Positions 17,196-24,999 of a stretch of DNA of 54,454 nucleotides are shown piece by piece (position 1 is the stretch's first letter; every line of letters starts with the position of its first letter). A model generated the notes under the pieces. It saw only the letters and a list, made by a program, of their open reading frames with translations. It was not told the DNA's origin and did not search any database. The stretch spans positions 1 to 54,454 of the forward strand of contig CAKUED010000020.1 of assembly GCA_934646005.1 (NCBI GenBank), written 5' to 3'. The DNA comes from an uncultured Oscillospiraceae bacterium (GTDB taxonomy: Bacteria; Bacillota; Clostridia; Oscillospirales; Oscillospiraceae). The translations under genes and the position numbers were made by a program.

Positions 17196-17759
17196 ACCAA
17201 GTATATGGGAAAAGTCTGTCTGGCTGGCGCTCTGTTGGCAGAAGAAGGGGTCGTCTGCTCGTGTGAGGGCGACCTGAACAACGTCATTATGATGAAAATA
17301 TTGCAGCTTTTGAGCGGAGCCAGTGTCAACTGCACAGACATTCTTCAGCCCGAGCCGCAGAAAAATACCATTCTCTTTGCCCACTGCGGAAACACGGGAT
17401 TCGATCTGGCGAACAGCGAGGACGAAGTGGAGCTGTGCCCGGTGCGTATTGTGAATCAGGGTGTCTGCGGAAGGTTCGTGTGTCGGCCCGGCTTTGTGAC
17501 GGCGGCCGATCTGGTCGGTCATGGCGGAACACTGCGCATGTCGGTCATGACCGGCGAAGCGGTTGCATGCGGTATGGAATTTCCCGGAACACCGATGAAA
17601 ATCAAAATGAAGCGGCCTGTCCTTGATTTGTGCCGTGATGTGACAATGAAGGGGTGTGGTCATCACTGGATGATCTGCTATGGCGACTATACCAAACCGC
17701 TGGCGGAGTTTTGCCGGCGCACAGGGCTCGGGTTCATAGACCTGGATCATATCTCATAG
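17196..17759 (+). pseudogene. C-terminal fragment of an L-fucose/L-arabinose-type isomerase
   Basis: About 185 residues from [15 protein letters not shown] match the C-terminal third of fucose isomerase-like proteins, including the [21 protein letters not shown] segment and the late MKGCGHHWMICYGD. A full enzyme would be about 450-480 residues. The 5' part was replaced by the IS3 remnant, and the frame stays open across the junction. There is no ribosome site for the internal ATG at 17205. Probably non-functional. Confidence 0.8.
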
Positions 17760-17815
17760 AAGGAATCCGTATGAACTTGAGTTTTTCAGCGCCCTCGCTG
17801 ACCGGCGGGGAGCGG

Positions 17816-17844
17816 TTGTAAATGCATGCGATCTGTGCTACAAT
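17816..17844 (+). promoter_or_regulatory. candidate promoter upstream of yitT (distal)
   Basis: TTGTAA (17816-17821), 17-base spacer, TACAAT (17839-17844). The transcript would begin about 140 bases before yitT and include a GCCGCC / GGCGGC hairpin near 17870-17893. Confidence 0.55.
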
Positions 17845-17933
17845 TTTTGTGCGCGGGAGGTCCGCAGCCGCGCCGCCCTCCAGAAGGCGGCACACGGCAA
17901 AACATGAATGCGCGCCGCGCGCGTTCCGGCGCA

Positions 17934-17962
17934 TTGTCACCGGCGCAAAAGTGTGTTATGAT
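17934..17962 (+). promoter_or_regulatory. candidate promoter upstream of yitT (proximal)
   Basis: TTGTCA (17934-17939), 17-base spacer, TATGAT (17957-17962). The ATG of yitT lies 31 bases downstream with GGAGG in between. Confidence 0.65.
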
Positions 17963-17992
17963 GAGCGCACATCAAACCTCGGAGGCGCATCC

Positions 17993-18868
17993 ATGCAAAC
18001 GCAGAAGCTGCATTACAAAGACCTGATCAAAGAAATCCTCATTCTGACCGTGGCGGTGACGATCATCGCGGCAGCGATCTTCTTTTTCCTCGTGCCGAGC
18101 CATACATCCATCAGCAGTATTTCAGGTCTCGGCATCGTGCTGTCCAACTTTATCCCGCTGCCGCTGTCGGCGATCACGATGATTTTGAACGTCGTGCTGC
18201 TCATCATCGGTTTTCTGACCTGCGGAAAAGAATTTGGCGCGAAAACCGTCTATACCAGCATCCTGCTGCCGCTGCTGCTGGGGCTGTTTGAGCTGCTGTT
18301 CCCGAATTTCGAGTCCATCACCGGCAGTCAGGAGCTGGACGTGCTGTGCTACATTCTGGTGGTCAGCATCGGTCTGAGCATCCTCTTTAACCGCAACGCC
18401 TCGTCCGGCGGGCTGGACATCGTGGCGAAGATCCTGAACAAATACCTGCGCATGGATCTCGGCAAGGCGATGTCGCTGGCAGGAATGTGCGTGGCGCTGT
18501 CCGCGGCGCTCGTCTATGACAAAAAAACCGTGGTCCTGAGCGTCCTCGGCACATACTTTAACGGCATCATTCTGGACCATTTCATCTTTGACAACAACAA
18601 AAAGCGCCGCGTCTGCATCATCACCGAAAAGGAAGAGGAGCTGCGCCAATTCATCGTCAACGACCTGCACAGCGGCGCGACCATCTACGAAGCCACCGGC
18701 GCGTTCAATTTTGAAAAGCACAACGAGATCATCACCATCGTCGATAAAAGCGAGTATCAGAAGCTGATGACGTTTATGAACCGCATCGACCCCAAGGCGT
18801 TCATCACGGTCTATAACGTGACCAATATGCAGTACCAGCCGAAAATTTGGCGGAAGTCCAGTAAGTAA
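17993..18868 (+). CDS. YitT family membrane protein
   Basis: The 291-residue protein has five or six membrane segments in the first 190 residues, including NRNASSGGLDIVAKIL typical of the YitT/DUF161 domain, then a soluble C-terminal DUF2179 domain (about 205-285) starting VCIITEKEEELRQFI. Its function is not established. GGAGG at 17981 supports the ATG at 17993 over the longer frame. It is intact, with its own promoters and terminator, and interrupts the otherwise decayed sugar genes on the opposite strand, so it may have arrived by rearrangement. Confidence 0.92.
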   Translation: MQTQKLHYKDLIKEILILTVAVTIIAAAIFFFLVPSHTSISSISGLGIVLSNFIPLPLSAITMILNVVLLIIGFLTCGKEFGAKTVYTSILLPLLLGLFELLFPNFESITGSQELDVLCYILVVSIGLSILFNRNASSGGLDIVAKILNKYLRMDLGKAMSLAGMCVALSAALVYDKKTVVLSVLGTYFNGIILDHFIFDNNKKRRVCIITEKEEELRQFIVNDLHSGATIYEATGAFNFEKHNEIITIVDKSEYQKLMTFMNRIDPKAFITVYNVTNMQYQPKIWRKSSK

Positions 18869-18873
18869 ACGCG

Positions 18874-18909
18874 TGCCAGCCATTTGCAAGCGCAAATGGC
18901 TGGCATTTT
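18874..18909 (+). terminator. terminator after yitT
   Basis: Stem TGCCAGCCATTTG / CAAATGGCTGGCA with a short loop, then TTTTC. Confidence 0.88.
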
Positions 18910-19203
18910 CATACTGCTGTTTTTCTTGCACGCCCAGGGGATCACCTCCCGCGCGGAAGCGGGGTCAAGCACCGTGCCCGCCGCCACCAGCAGCCGGTCT
19001 CCAAAGTGTTCGGAGATCGCTTCGATGGCTTCCAGCACGCCCGGTGTCGTCATTGTCACCTCCAGCACACGCGTGCCGCCGTCATACATTGCCTGCGCAT
19101 AGGCAAGAAAGTCCTCTTTTTCATGGAGCTTGATACACGGCAAAACGCCGGTATCCTTGGTATAGGCAATGACTTTTTCCTTCAGAGAACGATCACTTCT
19201 CAT
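18910..19203 (-). pseudogene. N-terminal fragment of a KDPG/KHG aldolase
   Basis: About 90 residues match 2-keto-3-deoxy-6-phosphogluconate aldolase (Eda): GVLPCIKLHEKEDFLAYAQAMYDGG, LEVTMTTPGVLEAIE with the catalytic Glu region, and LLVAAGTVLDPASARE. Homology ends near codon 85-88; the catalytic Lys segment and the rest of the roughly 210-residue barrel are missing. The frame runs on into sequence antisense to the end of yitT. The start ATG overlaps the stop of the upstream yhcH-like remnant, as in an operon. Confidence 0.85.
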
Positions 19204-19542
19204 CCTGCATGGGGATCGGAACGCCTTTCCCCTCCAGCCAGATCATATCCCGGGCTTCATCTGCTTTTGTGGCGGTCAGCGTATCCACGGGCGCGTAGCC
19301 CATGCACTCTGTGCCGGAGACCACGAAGTGGACGTCGGCGTAGCGTTTGTGGGCTTCAAAGGTGCATTCGCCGGTAGGCTTTGTCATATAGGGTCTGCAT
19401 TTGACCATGACCGTGTCATCCAGCGTAATATCCTCTTTCTGGTCCGCAGCGCCCGTGTAGCCTTTGAAAATTCCAGCGCGGTCCGAATGCCGTCTCCAAG
19501 CCCGTAATATAATTCCGCGTTTTTGATATTGTCTTTTACCAT
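19193..19542 (-). pseudogene. YhcH/YjgK/YiaL-type protein, frameshifted
   Basis: The first part, MVKDNIKNAELYYGLGDGIRTALEF, and after a shift KGYTGAADQKEDITLDDTV then MVKCRPYMTKPTGECTFEAHKRYADVHFVVSG, together make a DUF386 (YhcH) protein of about 117 residues, shorter than the usual 150. The two halves are in different frames; the break is near 19465-19470 (GAATTTTCAAAGG). Family members are cupin-like and linked to sialic acid or uronate use. One indel makes it a pseudogene unless it is a sequencing error. Confidence 0.75.
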
Positions 19543-19544
19543 AC

Positions 19545-20003
19545 TTACCGTCTCACCCTTCCCGAGGCGTCACCGCCTGCCAGTGCCTTTACTTCCTCCA
19601 ATGTCGCCAAATTGAAATCGCCGGTGATCGTCTGCTTCAGCGCGGAGGCCGCCGCTGCAAATTCGCAGGTATCCCCCAGGCTCATCCCGCTCAGAATGCC
19701 GTAGATCATCCCCGCCGCAAACGACGCACCGCCGCCGCGGTCTACCAGATGCAGATCGTATTTCCGGGAACGATAAAATTCCGTCCCGTCGTATATCATG
19801 GCGGACCAGCCGTTATCGGAGGCGGAATAGCTCTCCCGCAGGGTCGAGCCGATATAGCGGAAGCCGAAGGTCTCCCGCATCCGGCGGAACACATCCTGAT
19901 ACGCCGCGATGTCCAGCTGCCCCTTTGTAATGTCCGTATTGGCAGGCTTGAAGCCGAGGACCTTTTCCGCGTCCTCCTCATTGCCGATGCACACATCCAC
20001 ATA
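19545..20003 (-). pseudogene. C-terminal fragment of 2-keto-3-deoxygluconate kinase
   Basis: About 152 residues match the C-terminal half of PfkB-type KDG kinase (CIGNEEDAEKVLGFKP..., then RGGGASFAAGMIYG). In active PfkB kinases the catalytic motif is GxGDxF/GGGDSF; here the Asp is Ala (GGGASF). The N-terminal half with the sugar-binding site is missing. The 5' end is fused at about 20003 to the truncated class II aldolase gene, indicating a deletion joining the two. The ORF track start is a GTG of convenience. Confidence 0.83.
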
Positions 20004-20285
20004 CTACATCAGCGGGATCATCACGCGCCGCGCGTTCAAAATGCCCCGGTGGATCTCCCGCTCGCTGGTCGGCAGACGGCTGCCGCTCACGATGCTGCCA
20101 TCCGGCGCAAGGACCGGCAAATCCTCCGGCAGCAGCTCGTCATAATCCACGCGCGAGGGCGTAATGAGGATATTGCCGTCATCCAATCGGACGCCGGCAT
20201 TGCCCCAAGTGCCAAATACATAGCCCGCGCTGCGCAGTCTGCGGCAGGTGTCGATGATCTTGCTCCGCAGCTCCAGATATTCCAT
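20004..20285 (-). pseudogene. N-terminal fragment of a class II aldolase (AraD/FucA type)
   Basis: The ATG at 20285 begins MEYLELRSKIIDTCRRLRSAG, then GTWGNAGVRLDDGNILITPSRVDYDEL, the N-terminal phosphate-binding region of zinc class II aldolases/epimerases. Only about 93 of some 215 residues remain; the HxH zinc site is absent. The frame stops at 20004-20006, exactly where the KDG-kinase fragment begins. Confidence 0.85.
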
Positions 20286-20305
20286 AGTGTTCCTCCCAGA
20301 ATTTA

Positions 20306-20368
20306 AATCTGACCCCCTCGGCGGGGCGGGCATCGCGCTCACCGCGCCCCTGCCGAGGGAGTCAAGCG
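20306..20368. repeat. imperfect inverted repeat between aldolase genes
   Basis: GACCCCCTCGGCGGGGCG near 20311 and CGCCCCTGCCGAGGGAGTC near 20345 form an imperfect palindrome in the 102-base gap. It may act as an mRNA-stabilising or terminating structure between the intact operon and its decayed tail. Confidence 0.5.
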
Positions 20369-20387
20369 GGGTAGCTTTTCTGATGGC

Positions 20388-21170
20388 TCAGCGGAACACT
20401 GCCCGCAAGCCGTCCAAAACGTGCTGCGCGCCCCAGCCGATGTAGCCGTAATCCATGCCGACCTCGATCCAGGAAACGCCGCGCTCCTTCCAGGCGATCA
20501 TATCCTCCTGTTTGCCGGAAATGGAGACGCCGAAAATCGTGCCGTTTTTTCGGCAGATCGCTGCGATCTCATCCATCAGGCGGGTCACCCCGGGATGGGA
20601 CGTGTCACCCAAATGCCCGATCGACGCCGCCAGATCATTCGGACCGACAACGATGCCGCTCACGCCTTCTACTGCGATGATCTCCTCCAGATTTTCGACC
20701 GCGCGGATATGCTCGATCTGCATGATCCGCCAGAAGCACTTGTCAATATCCCGCACATACTCGTCAAGCGGGACTGTCCCGTAGCGGTTCGCGCGGAGCG
20801 GGCCAAAGCCGCGGATTCCCTTCGGCGGGTACAGGCACGCAGAGACGACCTGCTCCGCCTCCTGCCGGGTATTGACCATGGGAAAGATCACGCCGTCGGG
20901 TGCCATTTCCAGAACGGGCTTGACCGTGGACGGCAGATGGTCCGCCACGCGGACAAAGCTCACCATGCCCGTCAGCTCGCTCATCTGAATTTGCAGACGG
21001 ATCTGCTCAATGGTGCAGCTCGTGTGCTCCTGATCCAGCCAGATCAGGTCAAAGCCGTTTCTGCCGAGCTGCTCCGTGATCGCGGGCTCTGCGTAAGTCT
21101 GCCCACAGCCAAACGGCGTCTGCCCGTGGCAGATCTTGTCCAGCAGCCGGTCCAATCGTTCATTTTTCAT
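20388..21170 (-). CDS. HpcH/HpaI-family aldolase (RhmA-like)
   Basis: The 260-residue protein matches the class II pyruvate aldolases that cleave 2-keto-3-deoxy sugar acids. Visible are the LIWLDQEHTSCTIEQI segment (RhmA-type D-x-E-H), RVADHLPSTVKPVLEMAPDGVIFPMVNT with the metal-binding Glu, and GVSGIVVGPNDLAASIG. Substrate could be 2-keto-3-deoxy-rhamnonate or a related acid; the sequence does not decide. The start follows the permease stop by three bases, so it belongs to the ABC-transporter operon. It is the last intact gene before the decayed segment. Confidence 0.88.
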   Translation of the reverse strand: MKNERLDRLLDKICHGQTPFGCGQTYAEPAITEQLGRNGFDLIWLDQEHTSCTIEQIRLQIQMSELTGMVSFVRVADHLPSTVKPVLEMAPDGVIFPMVNTRQEAEQVVSACLYPPKGIRGFGPLRANRYGTVPLDEYVRDIDKCFWRIMQIEHIRAVENLEEIIAVEGVSGIVVGPNDLAASIGHLGDTSHPGVTRLMDEIAAICRKNGTIFGVSISGKQEDMIAWKERGVSWIEVGMDYGYIGWGAQHVLDGLRAVFR

Positions 21171-21173
21171 ATC

Positions 21174-22157
21174 CTATACCTTTCTGACCTTGACCGTCTG
21201 ACCCAGCACCGCGAGGAACATGATGAGTCCCGTCACGATGTAGTGATAGAACGCGTCCAGACCGCACATGATCAGACCGTTCTGGATGACGTACACCACC
21301 AGCAGACCGATCATCGCCGCGATGACATTGCCCTTACCACCGCTCATGCGCGTGCCGCCGACCACGCAGGCGGCGATCGTATCCATGCCGTAGGTAGCGC
21401 CGGCGTTGGGCTGCATGGAATATACGCGCGAGCCGAACGTGATCCCCGCCAGCGCCGACATCACGCCCACGCACAGATAACCGAACACGATGGTCGCCTT
21501 GACGTTGATGCCGCTCACGCGCGCCGCCTCCGGGCTGTTGCCCACGCAGTAGAGGTTTCTGCCGGTGCGCGTATATTTGAGAATGAACGCAAACACCGCC
21601 AGCAGCACGATCATCATAACGATCGGGAACTGGATCGCGCCGAAGAGCTTGTACTGCCCCAGAAAGCGGAATGCCTGCGTATAGCTCTGCCCGCCGGGCA
21701 GCGCCACGGGAACGCCGCCCGTAATGAGGAAGATCACGCCGCGGTAGACCTGCATGAGCGCGTAGGTAGTGACCCAGGAGTTGCAGTTATACTTGGCGAT
21801 GCAGATGCCGGTGACCAGACCGTGGAGCACGCCGAACAGCAGTCCCAGCAGAATGCCCACCGGCACGCTGCACCCGTAGTCCTTGACCGCCATGCCCGCG
21901 ATCACACCGGCGAACGCTGCCACGTTGCCGACGGACATATCCGTGTAGCCGCACATGATGCAGCAAAACTGACCGATGAGGATGTACGAGACTGTGCTGG
22001 TCGTCAGCAGGATGGTCAGGATATTGCTGGCGCTCAGAAAGTTCTTATTCAGGCAGCCGAAAACGATCAGCAGCACGACCAGCGCCACAGCCGTCAGAAC
22101 GCCCGGGATCTGCTGGACGCGCTCAAAGGATCTTCTCAAGTTCGATTTCATACCCAT
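21174..22157 (-). CDS. ribose-type sugar ABC transporter permease
   Basis: The 327-residue protein has nine to ten membrane segments and the family features of RbsC-like permeases: NILTILLTTSTVSYILIGQFCCIMCGYTDMSVGN near the N-terminus and a GSRVYSMQPNAGATYGMDTIAACVVGGTRMSGGKGN loop that contacts the ATPase. It moves the sugar across the membrane with the ATP-binding protein encoded 12 bases upstream. Only one permease gene is present, so it probably forms a homodimer, as usual for this transporter class. Confidence 0.94.
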   Translation of the reverse strand: MGMKSNLRRSFERVQQIPGVLTAVALVVLLIVFGCLNKNFLSASNILTILLTTSTVSYILIGQFCCIMCGYTDMSVGNVAAFAGVIAGMAVKDYGCSVPVGILLGLLFGVLHGLVTGICIAKYNCNSWVTTYALMQVYRGVIFLITGGVPVALPGGQSYTQAFRFLGQYKLFGAIQFPIVMMIVLLAVFAFILKYTRTGRNLYCVGNSPEAARVSGINVKATIVFGYLCVGVMSALAGITFGSRVYSMQPNAGATYGMDTIAACVVGGTRMSGGKGNVIAAMIGLLVVYVIQNGLIMCGLDAFYHYIVTGLIMFLAVLGQTVKVRKV

Positions 22158-22169
22158 TGTTCTCTCTCC

Positions 22170-23675
22170 TTAATTCACAGCGTACTGGATAACGTCCTGC
22201 TCGGTCAGCTCGTCATTTTCCAAATTGGCGGTGATCCTGCCCTCCCGCATCACGATGATGCGGTCGCTGACGCCCAAGGTCTCCGGCAGCTCCGAGCTGA
22301 CCATAATGACGGCGCAGCCGTTGTCTGCCAGCTCCTTCATGGCGGCATACACCTCCGCCTTCGCGCCGACATCAATGCCGCGCGTGGGCTCGTCAAAAAT
22401 CAAAATCCTGCAATTTGCCTGCACCCATTTGGCGATGATCACCTTTTGCTGGTTGCCGCCGGATAGGCTTCCGGCATAGTCCTGATCGGAGGCTGCCTTG
22501 ATAGAGAATCTTCCGATGCCCTCCGCTGCGTATTCCTTCTCTTTTTTGTAGGAGATCAGCCCGCTTTTCCCCAAGATCCCCTTGATATTGCACATGCTGA
22601 TGTTCCGGCGGATCGTGTCCTCCAGCATGAGCCCCTCTCTGCGCCGGTCCTCCGTCACAAAACCGATGCCAAGCTCCGTCGCCTGCTTGGGCGAGTGGAT
22701 GGACACGGGCTTGCCGTCCACATACACCTGCCCGCCGTCTCTGGGGTCCAAGCCAAAGAGGGCGCGCATCACCTCGGTTCTGCCCGCGCCAACCAGACCG
22801 TAAAAGCCCAGAATTTCTCCGTGGCGGACCTCAAAGGAAATATCCTCAAACTGCCGGTAGGAGGAGAAGTTCTCCACCCGCAGGGCGACCTCGCCCATGG
22901 TGTCTCTGCTGCGCTTTTCGCCGAAGAGGTTGATGTCCCGTCCGATCATCATGCGGACAATATCGTCGTTTACCAGCCCCGCCATGGGCTTGGTGTCCAC
23001 ATATCTGCCGTCCTTCAGGACGGTGAGGGTATCACATATCTGAAACAGCTCATCGAGTTTATGGCTGACATATACGATCGCATAATTCCTTGCCCGCAGA
23101 TCACGGATCAGGCGGAACAGCTGCTCCACCTCCTGCGCGGACAGGGACGCTGTGGGTTCGTCAAAGGCAATGATCCGCGTATGGTCGCTGATCATGCTGC
23201 GCATGATCTCGATCATCTGCTTATGCCCCATGCTCAGACTCTCCACCGTCTGCCGGACGTCGATGCCCGCAGCGTGCCTGCCGAGCTTTTGCTGCAATTC
23301 CTCCGCACCGGCGTACATCCGTTTCCAGTCCACGCAGCCGGTTTTTGTGCGGGGCAGATTGCCCATATAGATATTTTCCGCCACCGTCAGGCTGGAAGCC
23401 ATCATCATTTCCTGGCTCACCACATAAATGCCGTATTTTCTGGCGTCCGAGACCGTATGGATCTCGGCTTTTTCTCCATTCACATAAATATCGCCGCCGT
23501 CTCTGGCGTAGATGCCGGTGATCACTTTCAACAGCGTGGATTTTCCCGCGCCATTTTCTCCGCACAGCGCGTGGACCTCGCCCGCCCGCAGTTCCAGATG
23601 AACGTCGTCGAGCGCCTTCACGCCGGGAAATTCCTTTACAATATGTTCTGCGCGCAATATAACCTCGCCGCTCAT
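22170..23675 (-). CDS. sugar ABC transporter ATP-binding protein, two-domain
   Basis: The 501-residue RbsA/MglA-type protein has two nucleotide-binding domains. The first has Walker A GENGAGKST at 39-47 and the signature LSMGHKQ. The second has a degenerate Walker A (GLVGAGRTE) and an intact LSGGNQQKV signature with the DEPTRGIDVGAK region. One strong and one degenerate site is usual in this family. AAAGGAGGT lies directly before the ATG at 23675, so the longer open frame is not used. It powers the permease encoded just downstream. Confidence 0.95.
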   Translation of the reverse strand: MSGEVILRAEHIVKEFPGVKALDDVHLELRAGEVHALCGENGAGKSTLLKVITGIYARDGGDIYVNGEKAEIHTVSDARKYGIYVVSQEMMMASSLTVAENIYMGNLPRTKTGCVDWKRMYAGAEELQQKLGRHAAGIDVRQTVESLSMGHKQMIEIMRSMISDHTRIIAFDEPTASLSAQEVEQLFRLIRDLRARNYAIVYVSHKLDELFQICDTLTVLKDGRYVDTKPMAGLVNDDIVRMMIGRDINLFGEKRSRDTMGEVALRVENFSSYRQFEDISFEVRHGEILGFYGLVGAGRTEVMRALFGLDPRDGGQVYVDGKPVSIHSPKQATELGIGFVTEDRRREGLMLEDTIRRNISMCNIKGILGKSGLISYKKEKEYAAEGIGRFSIKAASDQDYAGSLSGGNQQKVIIAKWVQANCRILIFDEPTRGIDVGAKAEVYAAMKELADNGCAVIMVSSELPETLGVSDRIIVMREGRITANLENDELTEQDVIQYAVN

Positions 23676-23750
23676 AATGACCTCCTTTGTAGACCGGGCG
23701 GGAGACCCCGCCCGGTATTTCATTTGCGTATCGGCTTTCCGCCGGTCTGC

Positions 23751-24956
23751 TTACATGCCTTCCATCGCGGCGTTATAGATGTCCATAAACTTCTGCGCGT
23801 TATCCGCGGTGACGATCCACTTGTCGTAGGAGGTAAAGCCGGGGATCGGCGTGCCGTTCTCAAACAGATCGACCAGCAGGTTCATGATGGTCTCGCCGGA
23901 CGAGTAAGACAGGATACCCGTCAGATACAGTGCCTTGGACTTTGCCTCGGAATCGGCGAATGCCGCGCCGACCGAGCCGTCCTGCGCCAGACCGCCCATG
24001 AGGACGTTGTTCCAGTCGATCCCGTTTTCGTCAATGATCGCGCTGCAAACATCCCAGACATTGTGCGCATAATGGTAAATGATGAAGTGCTCGGCTTCGG
24101 ACTTTGCCGTCATCATTGCGCCGGAAAACTTGTTGACCGCGTCCTCCAGAGAGCCGTTCTGGTCAATGACGAGGAAATTGTCGTCCGTCAGGTTGGGCAT
24201 GACGGTCTTCATTGCCGCAGTCGCGCCGTTCATGCGGCGGTGGCAGGCGTCGGAGATCGTCTGGTCGATCACGATGATCTTCAGGTTGTCAAGGTCCTGA
24301 TCCCAGCCGCGGTTGACGGCCTCCTGCGCCATCGCCATCGCGGAGAAGTTGCACAGCGCCCAGTTGTCCAGACCGACTGTGGGCGGGAACAGACCGTCAT
24401 AGTCCGTGCCGCCGTCGTCCGTGGAGATGAACACGATGCCCTCTTCCTTGCAGCGCTCTACGAACGTGGGAACGAGCGAGGCATTCGCCAGACACCAGAC
24501 GATGGCGTCATAGCCCTCGGAGATGCAGGTCTCCAGACCCTGGAGCATGATGTTTTCATCGGAGTTGCCGTTGATCGCCAGATATTCGATGCCGTTTTCC
24601 TCCGCGACCTTTGCCATCGCCGCACTCTTAGGTGCGAACCAGGAGGACGCAAGACCGGCGCAGATGAACGCGACCTTCAATTTGCCGTCGGCGTTGTAAT
24701 CCCGCTTGTAGTAATCGGGATCATAGAAATACTGCGACTGATCTTCCTCCCCGGTCTCGACCGCCTCGGTAGCGGTGGGAGATTCTTCGGGAGCTTCTGC
24801 GGAAGTATCCGCGGACGTATCCGCAGGGGCGTCTGCCACGGTCTCTGCGGGAGTTGTCTCCGCCGCGTCGGGCGCGGCAGTTTCCGGCTGGGCGCTGCAA
24901 GCAAGCATACCCAGAACCATCGTCAAAGCCAGGATAAGCGCCAGGATCTTTTTCAT
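23751..24956 (-). CDS. sugar ABC transporter substrate-binding lipoprotein
   Basis: A 401-residue periplasmic-binding-protein family member. The N-terminus is a lipoprotein signal (hydrophobic segment, then MLAC; the lipidated Cys is C20) followed by a roughly 50-residue linker rich in Ala, Thr, Pro and Glu. The ligand domain begins near KVAFICAGLASSW and resembles ribose/galactose binding proteins. The start is the ATG at 24956 with AGGAGGAAAA upstream. It delivers the sugar to the permease/ATPase. Its ligand is unknown, but the neighbouring GH36-like gene suggests a galactoside or similar. Confidence 0.94.
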   Translation of the reverse strand: MKKILALILALTMVLGMLACSAQPETAAPDAAETTPAETVADAPADTSADTSAEAPEESPTATEAVETGEEDQSQYFYDPDYYKRDYNADGKLKVAFICAGLASSWFAPKSAAMAKVAEENGIEYLAINGNSDENIMLQGLETCISEGYDAIVWCLANASLVPTFVERCKEEGIVFISTDDGGTDYDGLFPPTVGLDNWALCNFSAMAMAQEAVNRGWDQDLDNLKIIVIDQTISDACHRRMNGATAAMKTVMPNLTDDNFLVIDQNGSLEDAVNKFSGAMMTAKSEAEHFIIYHYAHNVWDVCSAIIDENGIDWNNVLMGGLAQDGSVGAAFADSEAKSKALYLTGILSYSSGETIMNLLVDLFENGTPIPGFTSYDKWIVTADNAQKFMDIYNAAMEGM

Positions 24957-24999
24957 TTTGGTTTTCCTCCTAAATTTAATATTCACACTCGCGTGTAAA

